NCBI GenBank assembly: GCA_964036295.1
Contig: OZ038472.1
Location: 6,346,001 to 6,410,000, forward strand
DNA from: Plumapathes pennacea
Lineage: Eukaryota > Cnidaria > Anthozoa > Antipatharia > Myriopathidae
DNA length: 64,000 nt
Direction: 5' to 3'
In this document: piece after piece, positions 24,002-34,042 of the stretch
Layout of the letters: each line of letters begins with the position of its first letter
Position numbering within the stretch: position 1 is the first letter of the stretch
Program-made: the position numbers and the translations under genes
Notes under the pieces: generated by a model
The model's input: only the letters and a program-made list of their open reading frames with translations
The model's database searches: none
Told to the model about the DNA's origin: nothing

Positions 24002-27000
24002 CTGTCATCGGAAAAATAACTTAAGTGTAACGGGCTGCTAAATGCTTCTCAACACTCTGGGGGCAACAGATGTAAAACTTAGCACGTCTTTGAGTAACTT
24101 TGCTTAACCCTTTCACACTCAAAAGTTATTAACTTCAATTTCCTCCGTCAGTAGCTCACCATTGTGTCGTACAGCCAGGAGAACATGACTTTTGAAGGCT
24201 TAATCAGATGGAACTGTTGACATTATCAGTTCTCGACACATCACTCATACTATCATTTTCTTGGGAGAATCTGCATTTTGAGCTTGTAAGTGAAAGCCGT
24301 TAAACAAGCGAAGCTGCAACGGGCCTTCAAACTGCATAGTTATGCGTATTTAAACAATGCAAGACCGTGAGAAACTGGTATTTGGGTTGAGACTGTAAAA
24401 CATACAGCCCACGCATTCCAATTGTGTAAATTAACACAATGTAAAACGTTTCGTGTAACTGAGCTGCAAAGAAGTACGCATTTTCCATTTTCCAGTACTT
24501 TCGTCAATAGCCTTCTTAATATTCCCTTCCAGTTCTCCCTTATAGGGCTGTTCTTCTCATAAAAACTTGCGTTTCTTCATTTTTAGCGTGAGCTAAATTC
24601 TAATTTTTTTATTGGTTCTTACCGATACATCGGTCATTGCATTCCTTCTTTGTGTAGAAACCATTCCAGCCGCTTGGGTGACAGCCGCCAGCAATAAACT
24701 TCTCGCATTTCTTGGTCGTCACATTAAAGTAGAAGCGTTCCAAAAACGCTCTGCACGGACTGGTGGGCTTGATCTGACAAGTATTGTCTGTTGGAAACAA
24801 ATTCAAGTGTAACGGGTCAAAGTAAATGCTTCTCAACATTTTTGACAACAGAATAATTCCCTTAGCACGCCTTTGAGTTATTTTGCTGGTTAACTCTTTC
24901 ACTCCCAAGTCAGGGTGATCATGACAACTTCATTTTTTTCCTTCAGTTTCTCACCAGAGATATATCATACAGTATGGAGAACTTATTGGGTTTTGATAGC
25001 CTACTTAGGTGAAAGCTAATTAAACTATCAGTTATCACCACATTCCTCGTGCATTTTCTCTCGGTTAGGAGAATCTGCACTAAGGCCCGTGCAAAAGAAC
25101 GTAATATGTTGGCCAACAATACATTGCCCAACAGTGTTATCCAAAAACTATTTGCGAAACCGTACAGTATTGTAGGAAATCCGCAAATATGGGCCCGATG
25201 AAAACATAAACGATGGAAAAAGCTAAAAGGCATCGCAATTGCTGCTCTTACCGTCGCATTAAGCATTCAATGCACATTGATGGGCGATGTTTTGCCAACA
25301 TGTTGCAGGTCCTTAGAGCTTGGGAGTAAACGGAAAGTGGACCGAGACAGAGGTCAATATTCCCTCTTTGTTCTTCCTCAGTACCGTTTTTTCACAAAGA
25401 CTTGGAAGAGGATTTTTAACGTAAATTCAATGTTTTTATTGGTCTTCTTACCAATACATCGGTCATTACATTCCTTCTTTGTGTGAAAGCCATTCCAGCC
25501 GCTTGGGTGGCAGCCACCAGCAGTGAACATTTCGCATTTCTTGGTGGTAACGTTAAAGTAGAAGCGTGAAAGAAAAGCCATGCACGGACTGGTGGGCTTG
25601 ATATGACAAGCACTGTCTGTTGAAACACACATGCATGTTAAGGCCATGTCACACGAGGCAATATTCTCTGCAACTTGTCTCGCAGCTGACGCCGACAACA
25701 TTACGCAACAAGTTACAAGTAACAAGACCACGCAAAGTAGAAGATTGTTTAACTTTTCCTGCACAACTTGTCTCGCAATATTTTGGTGTGCTGCAAGTTG
25801 CAAAGAGGGGGTGTCGCACTCGCAATTTGTTAATCTGCAACTTGTCTCGCAACGGCGTTTTCGCGTGCCTTGAGTTGCAAGTTGCAAAAATAATTGCCTC
25901 GTGTGACATGGCCTTTAGAGGCTGCTTACTGAATTCTTCTCATCTCAACATTCTGATCCGATAATTATAGAAATTCGCACTGTCTACCGTAGTATCTAAA
26001 TGTTTGTCTGTCTCTCCCCCCTCTCTCTGACAACTTCTCGGGTTTGTTATTATTTATCCTTTAAGGTGCAGCGCAGTAATACGGAGCAGCAAAATCGTGT
26101 TGAAGAGCGATGTTGCGCGTATTGACCACTCACGCAACACCAAAAAACTTGTAGCATGACTCTGTTGCAATTAGACACAAAATTCGGCCGCGTGATTGGT
26201 CATTTTGACATACAAGAAGACGGCCGAGGAGTTTTGTTGCGTGACAAGTTGCAACGACAGTGGTAATACGCGCAACAAAGTCAAATTTTTGTTGCAGAAA
26301 GTAGAAGGTCGTTCTACTTCTGCAACAAATATTTGCAACTTGCAATATCAAAAGTTTGTCGTGCGGCAAGTTGTGCGAAGGGTGGTAATACGCGCAACAT
26401 CGCTATTCAACTTGCAACGCGCAACAATGTTGCGCGACAAGTTGCGTGATTTTGTTGCTCGTATTCTGCACTTTTTTACTCACTTGGCAAACATGACCCT
26501 GCTTTCACTTGGTTGATATGTCGGCCCTCTCTGCATGCCGTTGCTTTCATAATGCAATTGTTCTTGTATGACTTTCCGTCAGAGCCGCACAGAGGATTAG
26601 ACGAGGTAGGACAATCGATGTCTCTGCGGCACACACACTTGGCACCAACCGTAAAATCGTACGCGCACTTCTGTCCGGGAAGACAATCAATCAAACTGCA
26701 AATGTCTGCAATAAAGAATGGGACTGTAAGCCTTTTTTACACGGCTGGAACTGATACTAATCCTTCTTCAGAATCAGCCACACAACTATTGCCTGCTTTG
26801 ATGGTCGTTTTCGCGAAGGGCAGAATTTTTGCTGCCGACGATAGGAGGCAGCGACACTAATTCTGCTTTGTGACTCAACTTATGGATGTCGGTCTGGATG
26901 ATCAGTCATGTGACAACTGACGTTGCTGTTTGTGACTCGACTCACGGATGTCGGTCTGGATGATCAGTCATGTGACAACTGATGGCCAATTGAACGCAGA

Positions 27001-29447
27001 CATAATGCTCAGGGGACCGTGAGAGTGTTTTTCTCCGACGTCACTCGAAAGTCGAAGCAAGGACTTTTTGAGTGTTCCTTCGTTGTAACGAATCGAGTAT
27101 TGAAGTGAAACATCGCCTGATCTTCCTGATGATCTCTGGCAAACAACAACACGTTGCATTCGCGATGTACCGGCTACAAACGGTACTGTCTTTCGTGTCA
27201 ATGCATATGCCCCTCAATGTTTATCTGTTTCATCATTTGGCTTTACATTTGGTGATCCAGTGTGAGTAAGAAATAAATAAACTGCACTCTGACTTGAGAT
27301 TTTGTCGTTAACGCTAGTTTCTTCGCTGTTGACTCGATACCGCGTTGCGTTACTTACGATTAAATACATGTTGCGAAGGTCAATCACGGGCATTTACTGC
27401 TGGCAATCCATTTCTTGTGCAAAATTCAAAGCAGTATGGACACATGTATTTTGCGTGGAACCTCCTCAGAATAACTGGCGACTTATGAACAGATTTTGGC
27501 AGATTTAAATTCTGAAAGAGCCTTCGACCGATCAAGACGAAAGGAGAGATGTCATGTTGTTTGAGTTACTGGCGGAGGTACGAACGCGGATTCTTGTAAG
27601 CTTCTGATCTGTCCAAGACAGTATGTTTCTTCGTTGTGTTTACCAGAGATGGATTTGTGGAGTTATTTGTCTTGATAGTGACCGCGAAACGAATCCGTAA
27701 GGAAGAAATATCGTTCAATTTCTTGTGAAACTGACTTTGTTTATCACCACGTGGCGATGTACTTCGCACAATCATTTCCAGTCCGCTTGCTAATTTTGCT
27801 CCTATTTTGTCTGCAGATTTATTAGATTTGCTTTAACGAGATCGATCATATTTCACTTAAGTTTTGTATAGATAAATTCGCTGTTCGTCTTCGGATGGAC
27901 GAACGCTGCGAACAAAATATTTCATTCAGTGAAATATGATTTCAGGTTTTATTGCCTTTTGAATTATCTTTTGTCCTTTTTATTATATGTTTTGGTCATG
28001 TATTCTAGTTTTAAATAAATTTTAATTAGGAATGGTATCTCGCTTCTGTAATTACTGCGCATTTGGTTTATTTTTGCGAGTCGCGTTGCGTTATCGTTCC
28101 CGTACAACTTCCCATAAAGGAATTTGAAGGTTATAGCTGCGCGCGTTATTTCTCCAGGAGTGAATGGTTTAATAGATTTAGTTACAGTTGTAAACAAGAA
28201 AGAAACTTTCTTGTTTCCGTGTTCTGACTTGTTTTAATCAGCTAGGGTAAGCCTCGGCAGCATTCACCTGACCTTTGGTTACTTCTAGTTATCTTGATAA
28301 AAAGTCAGACCTGTTACGACAAGCAGAAAAGATGTTGGGTTTCTCTGCATGTGGCCAGCATGTATTCACATCGCGTAAGCCTACATGCAGTGCTGTATTA
28401 CTTGCACTGCATTGGGAATGCGAGAACATTGGCGTTAACCTTAAGCCCCAAGGCAAAATTTATCACAAAATGTTCAAGTAGTGTTCACTGGAGAACCAGC
28501 TCAAACTGAAGCAAAAGATCCTCTGCCATTGTCTTTATATCGGATTACATTAGATATAGCTGACCTGCCTGTGACTATAGAGACTTTTTCCTCTGATCAC
28601 CCGAAGAACAAATTAGCAGAATGATATTCACAAACATTGAGTTGCATCTGCCGAAGTTGGGAGAACGAATACAAATCACGCTTATTTGCTTTAGAAACAC
28701 CGGAACCTGGGAACAGGGAAATTGATATTTTCATCATGGAAGCGATGGTTTGTATATGACGTCAAGCCGTCTTCATACCGCGACTGCCCAACACCATTTC
28801 TAACACAGAGACTAGATAGTTCCTGCACGGTATTCCATCTCAGTTTCAGATATATATAGTCGGTCGAAATTCGTTTAAAAGATCCCTGCTGAATTTCCGT
28901 TGAATATCTTAATATTCGATAAATGATTGCTGCACCAAACAATGCCTGACTGCGTGTAACTGTACATTTCTGTTGGTCCCGTCCACACGGATGCGTTTTC
29001 AAAAGTTTACGTTCCACTGAAAACGGATTAAAAGTATTGCGTCCACGGCACGACATCGTTTTCAGATGAACAACCGTTTTCAAAAGTTTGAGTTTTCAGT
29101 GAAATTATCCGTCCGTACGAAAACGAACCTGGCGGGCGCTTTGAAATGTAACTTACGTTTTCGCCCGTCCACATGTATACAGATGAACATCGTATTCAAA
29201 AGCTTTCACTTTGGAGAGCGTTTTCATGCAAAAGTTTCAGTTTTCGTGACCGTATTCACCGCCGATATGTGTGGACGGAAGGCCAATCCGCAAAGAAAAG
29301 TTCCCGTTTTTGTAGAAGAACGGATACGTGCATGAGGAAGGGGCCTAAATGTTGAAAAAGTTTCCCACCTTCCACTTCCTGTGCAGTAGAAACGCTCATG
29401 AGAGCAACAACAAACCCACAAACGAGGAGACCTTGAATTGAAGCCAT
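23837..29447 (-). CDS. Paralogous secreted FS/Kazal-Kunitz unit (unit B), no visible last exon
   Basis: Exons in order: 29369-29447 (signal peptide), 26484-26705 (FS/Kazal), then three Kunitz exons at 25452-25616, 24623-24787 and 23837-24001. All internal exons are phase 1-1 with good splice borders. Together they encode about 265 residues. The last Kunitz exon ends phase 1 at a GTAAGA donor; if that donor is ignored a stop follows after about 20 residues. No Sushi or NTR exon is seen before gene A begins, so three readings are open: a truncated tandem copy ending by read-through, a last exon I cannot recognise, or splicing into the gene A exons, which the shared phase would allow. The product is predicted to be an extracellular serine-protease inhibitor. 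The leader exon and upstream region are clear copies of those of gene A. Confidence 0.78.
24623..24787 (-). CDS. Unit B exon 4: Kunitz domain, P1 Arg
   Basis: This 165-bp phase 1-1 exon has all six cysteines and Arg-Ala at P1-P1'. The upstream intron is homologous to the intron upstream of exon 5, indicating tandem exon duplication. Confidence 0.86.
25452..25616 (-). CDS. Unit B exon 3: Kunitz domain, P1 Met
   Basis: Six Kunitz cysteines with the standard local spacing are present. The residue after Cys2 is Met rather than Arg, predicting elastase- or chymotrypsin-like preference or loss of trypsin inhibition. Confidence 0.86.
25641..25914. mobile_element. 274-bp PIF/Harbinger-type MITE
   Basis: Inverted ends AGGCCATGTCACACGAGGCA / TGCCTCGTGTGACATGGCCT are flanked by TTA on both sides (25638-25640 and 25915-25917). 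Internally, GCAACTTGTCTCGCAA-type motifs repeat in both directions. A 3-bp TTA duplication is typical of PIF/Harbinger. It lies just upstream of a Kunitz exon. Confidence 0.82.
26067..26472. mobile_element. ~405-bp MITE beside the FS/Kazal exon donor
   Basis: The ends GTGCAGCGCAGTAATACG and CGTATTCTGCAC are imperfect inverted repeats. The interior repeats GCGCAACA/TTGCAACTTG motifs like the element at 25641-25914. The right end stops about a dozen bases from exon 26484-26705. Confidence 0.65.
26484..26705 (-). CDS. Unit B exon 2: follistatin-like/Kazal module
   Basis: This 222-bp phase 1-1 exon is close to gene A exons 2 and 5, with the same cysteine layout and a Thr at the Kazal P1 site. 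Its GTGAGT donor is followed after only a few bases by the end of a MITE (about 26067-26472). Confidence 0.87.
26870..26982. repeat. Tandem direct repeat, two ~60-bp copies
   Basis: The block GGATGTCGGTCTGGATGATC and following bases to CATGTGACAACTGA occurs twice about 61 bases apart. Confidence 0.8.
26983..29368. other. Unit B intron 1, mostly featureless
   Basis: The intron is about 2.7 kb. At about 28975-29345 it carries a repeat of CGTTTTCAAAAGTTT, CGTTTTC and GTCCACAC/GTGTGGAC motifs in both directions, which looks like a MITE. No additional module exon was recognised in the remainder. Confidence 0.5.
29369..29447 (-). CDS. Unit B exon 1: signal peptide
   Basis: The ATG at 29447-29445 is followed by a hydrophobic core (…LVCGFVVALMSV…) and a Thr-Ala-Gln end, then four extra residues before a phase 1 GTGGGA donor. 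It differs from the gene A leader at only a few codons. Confidence 0.85.
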
Positions 29448-29765
29448 GATGTTCCTCTCGTTCAGGCAAACTACTTGAACTGCGTGGCAAGCACCGAAAC
29501 GAATTGCTGTAATCAGATCTGCACATTAAAACTGACATGAAAACGGATGTGCTGAAACACACCACAAGAACTGTCATGTTTCCTTTGCGGTGGTCGGAGA
29601 TTTCGAGCTTAAATCTCCTTACCAGCAGTACAGAAAACATAAGGTTCGCTTTGGGAGAAACAGTGTTGAACTCGCCTCAGCCGATCTCTTGTTAACTTCC
29701 TTAGGCTTGTCAGTTGTGGTGACCTTTTTGAACCCCTTTCATGCTCGAGAAATCCGCTTGCCCGG
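29448..29765 (-). promoter_or_regulatory. Upstream region of unit B, duplicate of gene A upstream region
   Basis: Homologous to 22025-22360. The MITE-free alignment includes the same order of blocks (GAACTGCGTGGCAAGC, AAAACGGATGTGCTGA, CACCACAAGAACTGTCA, TTGTTAACTTCC). It is a candidate promoter plus 5' UTR for the leader exon at 29447. Confidence 0.55.
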
Positions 29766-29944
29766 AAGAAACTTTAATTCCCTGCCTGTCGCCGGGCTAG
29801 TAAACGTTCTATTTTCCAGACAAGTTGCAAAGAACCACATCTGGTCCCATCTAGTGCAGTTGACAATGAGAAGATGATATAAAGAAAATTAAAGTTCATA
29901 ATAAAAATTAATATAGTCTGTTTTAGAATCTAGATTTTTAAACT

Positions 29945-30275
29945 AGACTGGCGTTCCCAGCTCGCGGCATGAGTTGCGTCGAGACCAGAATATACTAAAA
30001 TGGAAAGTAGGGACAAGAGTGGAACTCCCAAGAGAGACTTCCAGTTTCTCACCAGAAAAATATCACACAGTTATAAAGAACTTGGCTGTTGACACGTTGC
30101 TCAAATGAAACCTGATTAAATTATAAATTATCATTACAACACTCATACACTTGCTTCTTAAAGATTGAGCGACCCTGCATTTTGAGAATGCGTGACATCT
30201 TTTTATGCACAATCGATTTTTGACAGTTTGAGTTCGACTCTTATTTCTAACCACGAGGAGCCCCAGAGCCTGCAT
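29945..30275 (-). repeat. Copy of dispersed repeat R1, 3' half
   Basis: Read on the minus strand this matches the last third of the repeat at 51148-52918, from the GCATTCTCAA...GGTCGCTCAA block to the TTGGGAGTTCC...GTCCC block and the CTCACGCC end. Related shorter stretches occur at about 24110-24300 and 24905-25080. Confidence 0.6.
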
Positions 30276-31139
30276 TCCGGTCACAACAGGGTTTCCTACC
30301 AGGCGTTGGGTTGCTACGTCCAACGCGTTAATTAAATTGCACCTAATAGTCATGGTGGTTTTCGGTCCCGCGAAATTTCTGTCAGCAATGTTATTGTTTT
30401 GACATCTTGAAAGCCAAATATAGAGAAGAGCAAGTACAGTGCCTGTAGAATCAAATTCCAAACCATTTTGAGTTCATTCGGCGGGCGCGCGTTATTACGA
30501 CGTGGCTGATTGTTCTTTATTGTGGAATTGGCTCGGCATAAACACTGGAAACACTGAATGCAGTTCTTCTGTCGCGAGATCTATGTGTCCAAATGACGGG
30601 AGACAGGTTCTGTTCCGAGAGCTGGCAATGGATTTGTTCTTCGCCATACTTGATATGTAAAGAGAGTGGCCAACAAATGACAGCTGCGCAACAATCAATG
30701 TATCAACTTCACCAATCGGCGCATTGTTGATACACTGATAGACGAAAAGGGGTTCAAAGCGAAGGTAATACAAACTAATATGCCACTTTGGAAACACGAG
30801 TCATCACATCAGCGTGTCGACACACAACGAGTATAAGCGCAGGTAACAAGCCTAAGAGAAAGCCGAATTGTAGTTAGGAATGAAGATAAATGTTCTGAAC
30901 ATGTTATTCAATGTTTATGTGCGAACTGCCTCGGCAAAAAACCGAAAACCCGTCAAAAGTTGAATAACCCGCCAAAATCGGGTTGAAAGCCCGCCATCCC
31001 GCCAAATGCAATCCGAACCACTGCTCAAAAGGCCAGATCAAATCAGGGGATACTGGGTATGTAATATTTTCCTTTTGGTCTGGAAGAGGAACATGTAATT
31101 ACGTTTTATCAAGCAAGAGTATTAGTGGAACGTATAAAT
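30276..31139. other. No gene recognised
   Basis: Only short open frames without domain signatures occur. Nothing further was seen in this stretch. Confidence 0.5.
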
Positions 31140-32060
31140 ACGTTCACAATTTCTCAATTCTAACAGCAAACCTAATTTATGGTTTTCCCTTCTGTTTTGG
31201 GCGGCACGCCTGGAGCAGAAACGAATTATTGGGTGACACGCCTGAAATTCTGTGGGTATAAACATACTCCGCGCCTATAATTTCTCGATTCTAACAGCAA
31301 ACCTAAGTTATGGTTTTTCCCTCCTGTTTTGGGCGGCACGCCTGGAGCAGAAACGAATTATTGGGTGACACGCCTGAGATTCTGTGGGTAAAAACATACT
31401 CCGCGCCTATAATTTATCAATTCTAACAGCAAACCTAATTTATGGTTTTCCCTTCTGTTTTGGGCGGCACGCCTGGAGCAGAAACGAATTATTGGGTGAC
31501 ACGCCTGAGATTCTGTGGGTAAAAACATACTCCGCGCCCACAATTTCTCAATTCTAACAGCAAACCTAATTTATGGTTTTCCCTTCTGTTTTGGGCGGCG
31601 CGCCTGGAGCAGAAACGAATTATTGGGTGACACGCCTGAGATTCTGTGGGTAAAAACATACTCCGCGCCTATAATTTATCAATTCTAACAGCAAACCTAA
31701 GTTATGGTTTTCCCTTCTGTTTTGGGCGGCACGCCTGAAGCAGAAATGAATTATTGGGTGACACGCCTGAGATTCTGTGGGTAAAAACATACTCCGCGCC
31801 CACAATTTCTCAATTCTAACAGCAAACCTAATTTATGGTTTTCCCTTCTGTTTTGGGCGGTGCGCCTGGAGCAGAAACGAATTATTGGGTGACACGCCTG
31901 AGATTCTGTGGGTAAAAACATACTCCGCGCCTATAATTTCTCGATTCTAACAGCAAACCAAAGTTATGGTTTTTCCCTCCTGTTTTGGGCGGCACGCCTG
32001 GAGCAGAAACGAATTATTGGGTGACACGCCTGAGATTTTGTGGGTATAAACATTCTCTGC
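31140..32060. repeat. Satellite of ~131 bp, about seven copies
   Basis: The marker TTCTAACAGCAAACC recurs at about 31158, 31289, 31421, 31552, 31683, 31814 and 31945, so the period is 131 bases. Copies differ by a few per cent. Each unit contains two related half-motifs, GGCACGCCTGGAGCAGAAAC and GACACGCCTGAGATTCTG. Short open frames recur at the same period but are by-products. Confidence 0.93.
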
Positions 32061-32679
32061 GCGACTAATTTTCATTGCTAACAAAAAAAAAAGAGGTTTC
32101 CCCTTGGGTGACATGTCTGAAGCAGAATAATATTCCTGCGAATTTAAAAAAATGGTCTGTAAAAAGAAGTCATAAAAATTGATGCCGACTGATGTTATTT
32201 TCATCAATTTTCAGTTTAGCAGCACAGGAAATTGTATAGATGCGACATGGTTTGCAGCGGTTGATATGTTCCTTGCAGAGTAGTCACATAAACGCAGTGC
32301 TGTATTTGAGAAAATCAAGCGTCAATTTTCCTGGCCTTTGACTAAATCCGTACTTCAGAGGCTTTCCAGAGCTGAGGCCGGCCGCCCGATAAAAAATTTC
32401 CACAAACAATTTTGAGCGGACAGATGAAACGTGCCGGAATCTGTTCGATAAAGCGCCCTTGAGTTCCGTCTGCACGCACGTTATTGAAGAAACGAAAATG
32501 TTTATCAGTCTTTTTTTAAACCTTGCGAGGGAACCAGACCGATCAAAATAAATCAGCAGGTGATGGAACACACACGGCACCCACTGTTTTGAAAAAGTGA
32601 CAATCTTGCATTCCCCAAATATTTCATCACACTTTTCTTTTCATTAATACGCGTCCTGTGGTGATTTTGCGAGTCCATT

Positions 32680-33399
32680 TTGGCCTCGCAAAACCGGAAT
32701 GTGGGTCTCGGGGCTCCTCATGAGAGGCCACGATTAATCCAGCCTTCGCTTTAATACTTTTGTGTTTTCTTTTATTAACTGAATACGTTTCTTCTATCAG
32801 GCTTTCGAGTATTCGTGTTCTGTAACAAGCGAGGAATGTAACACGACACTTGTTTACAATATATTGCGGTTTTGTTCACAGTGTGTTCAGTCATTTGTGA
32901 ACTGCAAACTCAATGCTCAGGACTATTTCGGTGTATTTTTCATATCTGGTATACAATGAGCATTGCGAAACATTTCAACAAGCAAAGTATGATAAGCAGA
33001 AGAATTTTATGAGGCAACAGACGTCATGTACAGAGTAAAGCATAAATCGCCATTGTTTTGCAGCAAAAGCTCATCGTAGCTTTGGTTTCCGTTTTCGGCC
33101 TGTTGTCTTCCCAGAAGCATTTCGTGCCGCCACAGAAAGTTTCGTCGGGACTAAATATTTAGGTTGTATATGAAATTCCAATCCCCCAGCGGTATCCATC
33201 AAACATTTGTTTAAGGCTATTCTCAAAGCTTCCGCGGTGAACTTAAGAACGCAATCCAAAATCGTTCCCTAAAATCCAGTTTATCCGTGCATGTTCCACA
33301 GAAAACAATGATGTTGAGTTTGAATGGGATGCAGTTAACTTTTACACACAAGTAACGAGCAATTCACTGGCCACATCTCGAGTTGTTTAGCGAAGTCAA

Positions 33400-33435
<36 letters not shown>

Positions 33436-33933
33436 TTTTGATGCTCCCCTCAAGGGGCTTTTCAGCAACAATTTGGCTTCGCATATTACTGTGGAGTACA
33501 GGCACTGAGGGTGGTCACTGCCAGAGATTTGTTTACGTCCTCAGTGGTTCTTTTACGTCCCCCCTATAATCAAGTATAGAAGTATAGGGAGACGGGAGCG
33601 CCATTTTACGTAGTCAGCCGAGCCACGTAAAGATCTTACCATTTGCTGATAGAAACAAAGGCAGCATCTTCTCCTCAGTTATTTTAAGACCCTGAGTGCT
33701 GGTCCGGCCGGGGTTCGAACCCGCGACCTCCCGCACGAAAGATTGGCAGTCAACCAACTGAGCCAACCGGGCGGCGGTTTACGTCATCGCATATCACGTG
33801 ATAATATGAACCAATCACCGTGTGCTGATCCTCGACCCAGAAAAGAAAAACACGGAAAACACGGAAAAAAACCACAACAACAAAAAAACAATTTACTTTT
33901 TTAAGCTCGTCGGGGCCACGCCCCGCAAGCAAT
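32680..33933 (-). repeat. Dispersed repeat R1, minus-strand copy, interrupted by a SINE
   Basis: Read on the minus strand this begins with a GC-rich hairpin-like start and the GATTGGTTCATATTATCACG block. It then follows the same order as the copy at 51148 (ACTCGAGATGTGGCCAGTGA, CCCGACGAAACTTTCTGTGG, CACAAATGACTGAACACACT-like). A tRNA-derived SINE splits it at 33404-33778. Confidence 0.75.
33404..33778 (-). mobile_element. tRNA-derived SINE
   Basis: On the minus strand the head carries a pol III A box TGGCTCAGTTGG (33765-33754) and a B box GGTTCGAACCC (near 33722-33712), spaced as in a tRNA. A body of about 270 bases follows, then a 3' tail of ATGT repeats (33404-33435). Both flanks show TTAC (33400-33403 and 33779-33782) as a short target duplication. 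The empty site is preserved in the R1 copy near 51270. Polymerase III would transcribe it, and a LINE would mobilise it. Confidence 0.85.
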
Positions 33934-33962
33934 AATATGTGAGTTATATAATGATGACAATA

Positions 33963-33996
33963 ATAATAACAATGAAAATAATAATAATAATGATAC

Positions 33997-34041
<45 letters not shown>
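33963..34041. repeat. (AAT)n microsatellite
   Basis: A run of AAT units with small interruptions, most regular from about 33989 to 34039. Confidence 0.9.

Positions 34042-34042
<1 letters not shown>

Noticed and set aside
31358-31805. Repeated 61-codon minus-strand frames
   Set aside because: They recur at the 131-bp satellite period and overlap non-coding repeat; no independent evidence of translation.
31140-32060. CRISPR-like array
   Set aside because: The repeats are head-to-tail 131-bp monomers without unique spacers, in animal DNA with introns; it is a satellite.
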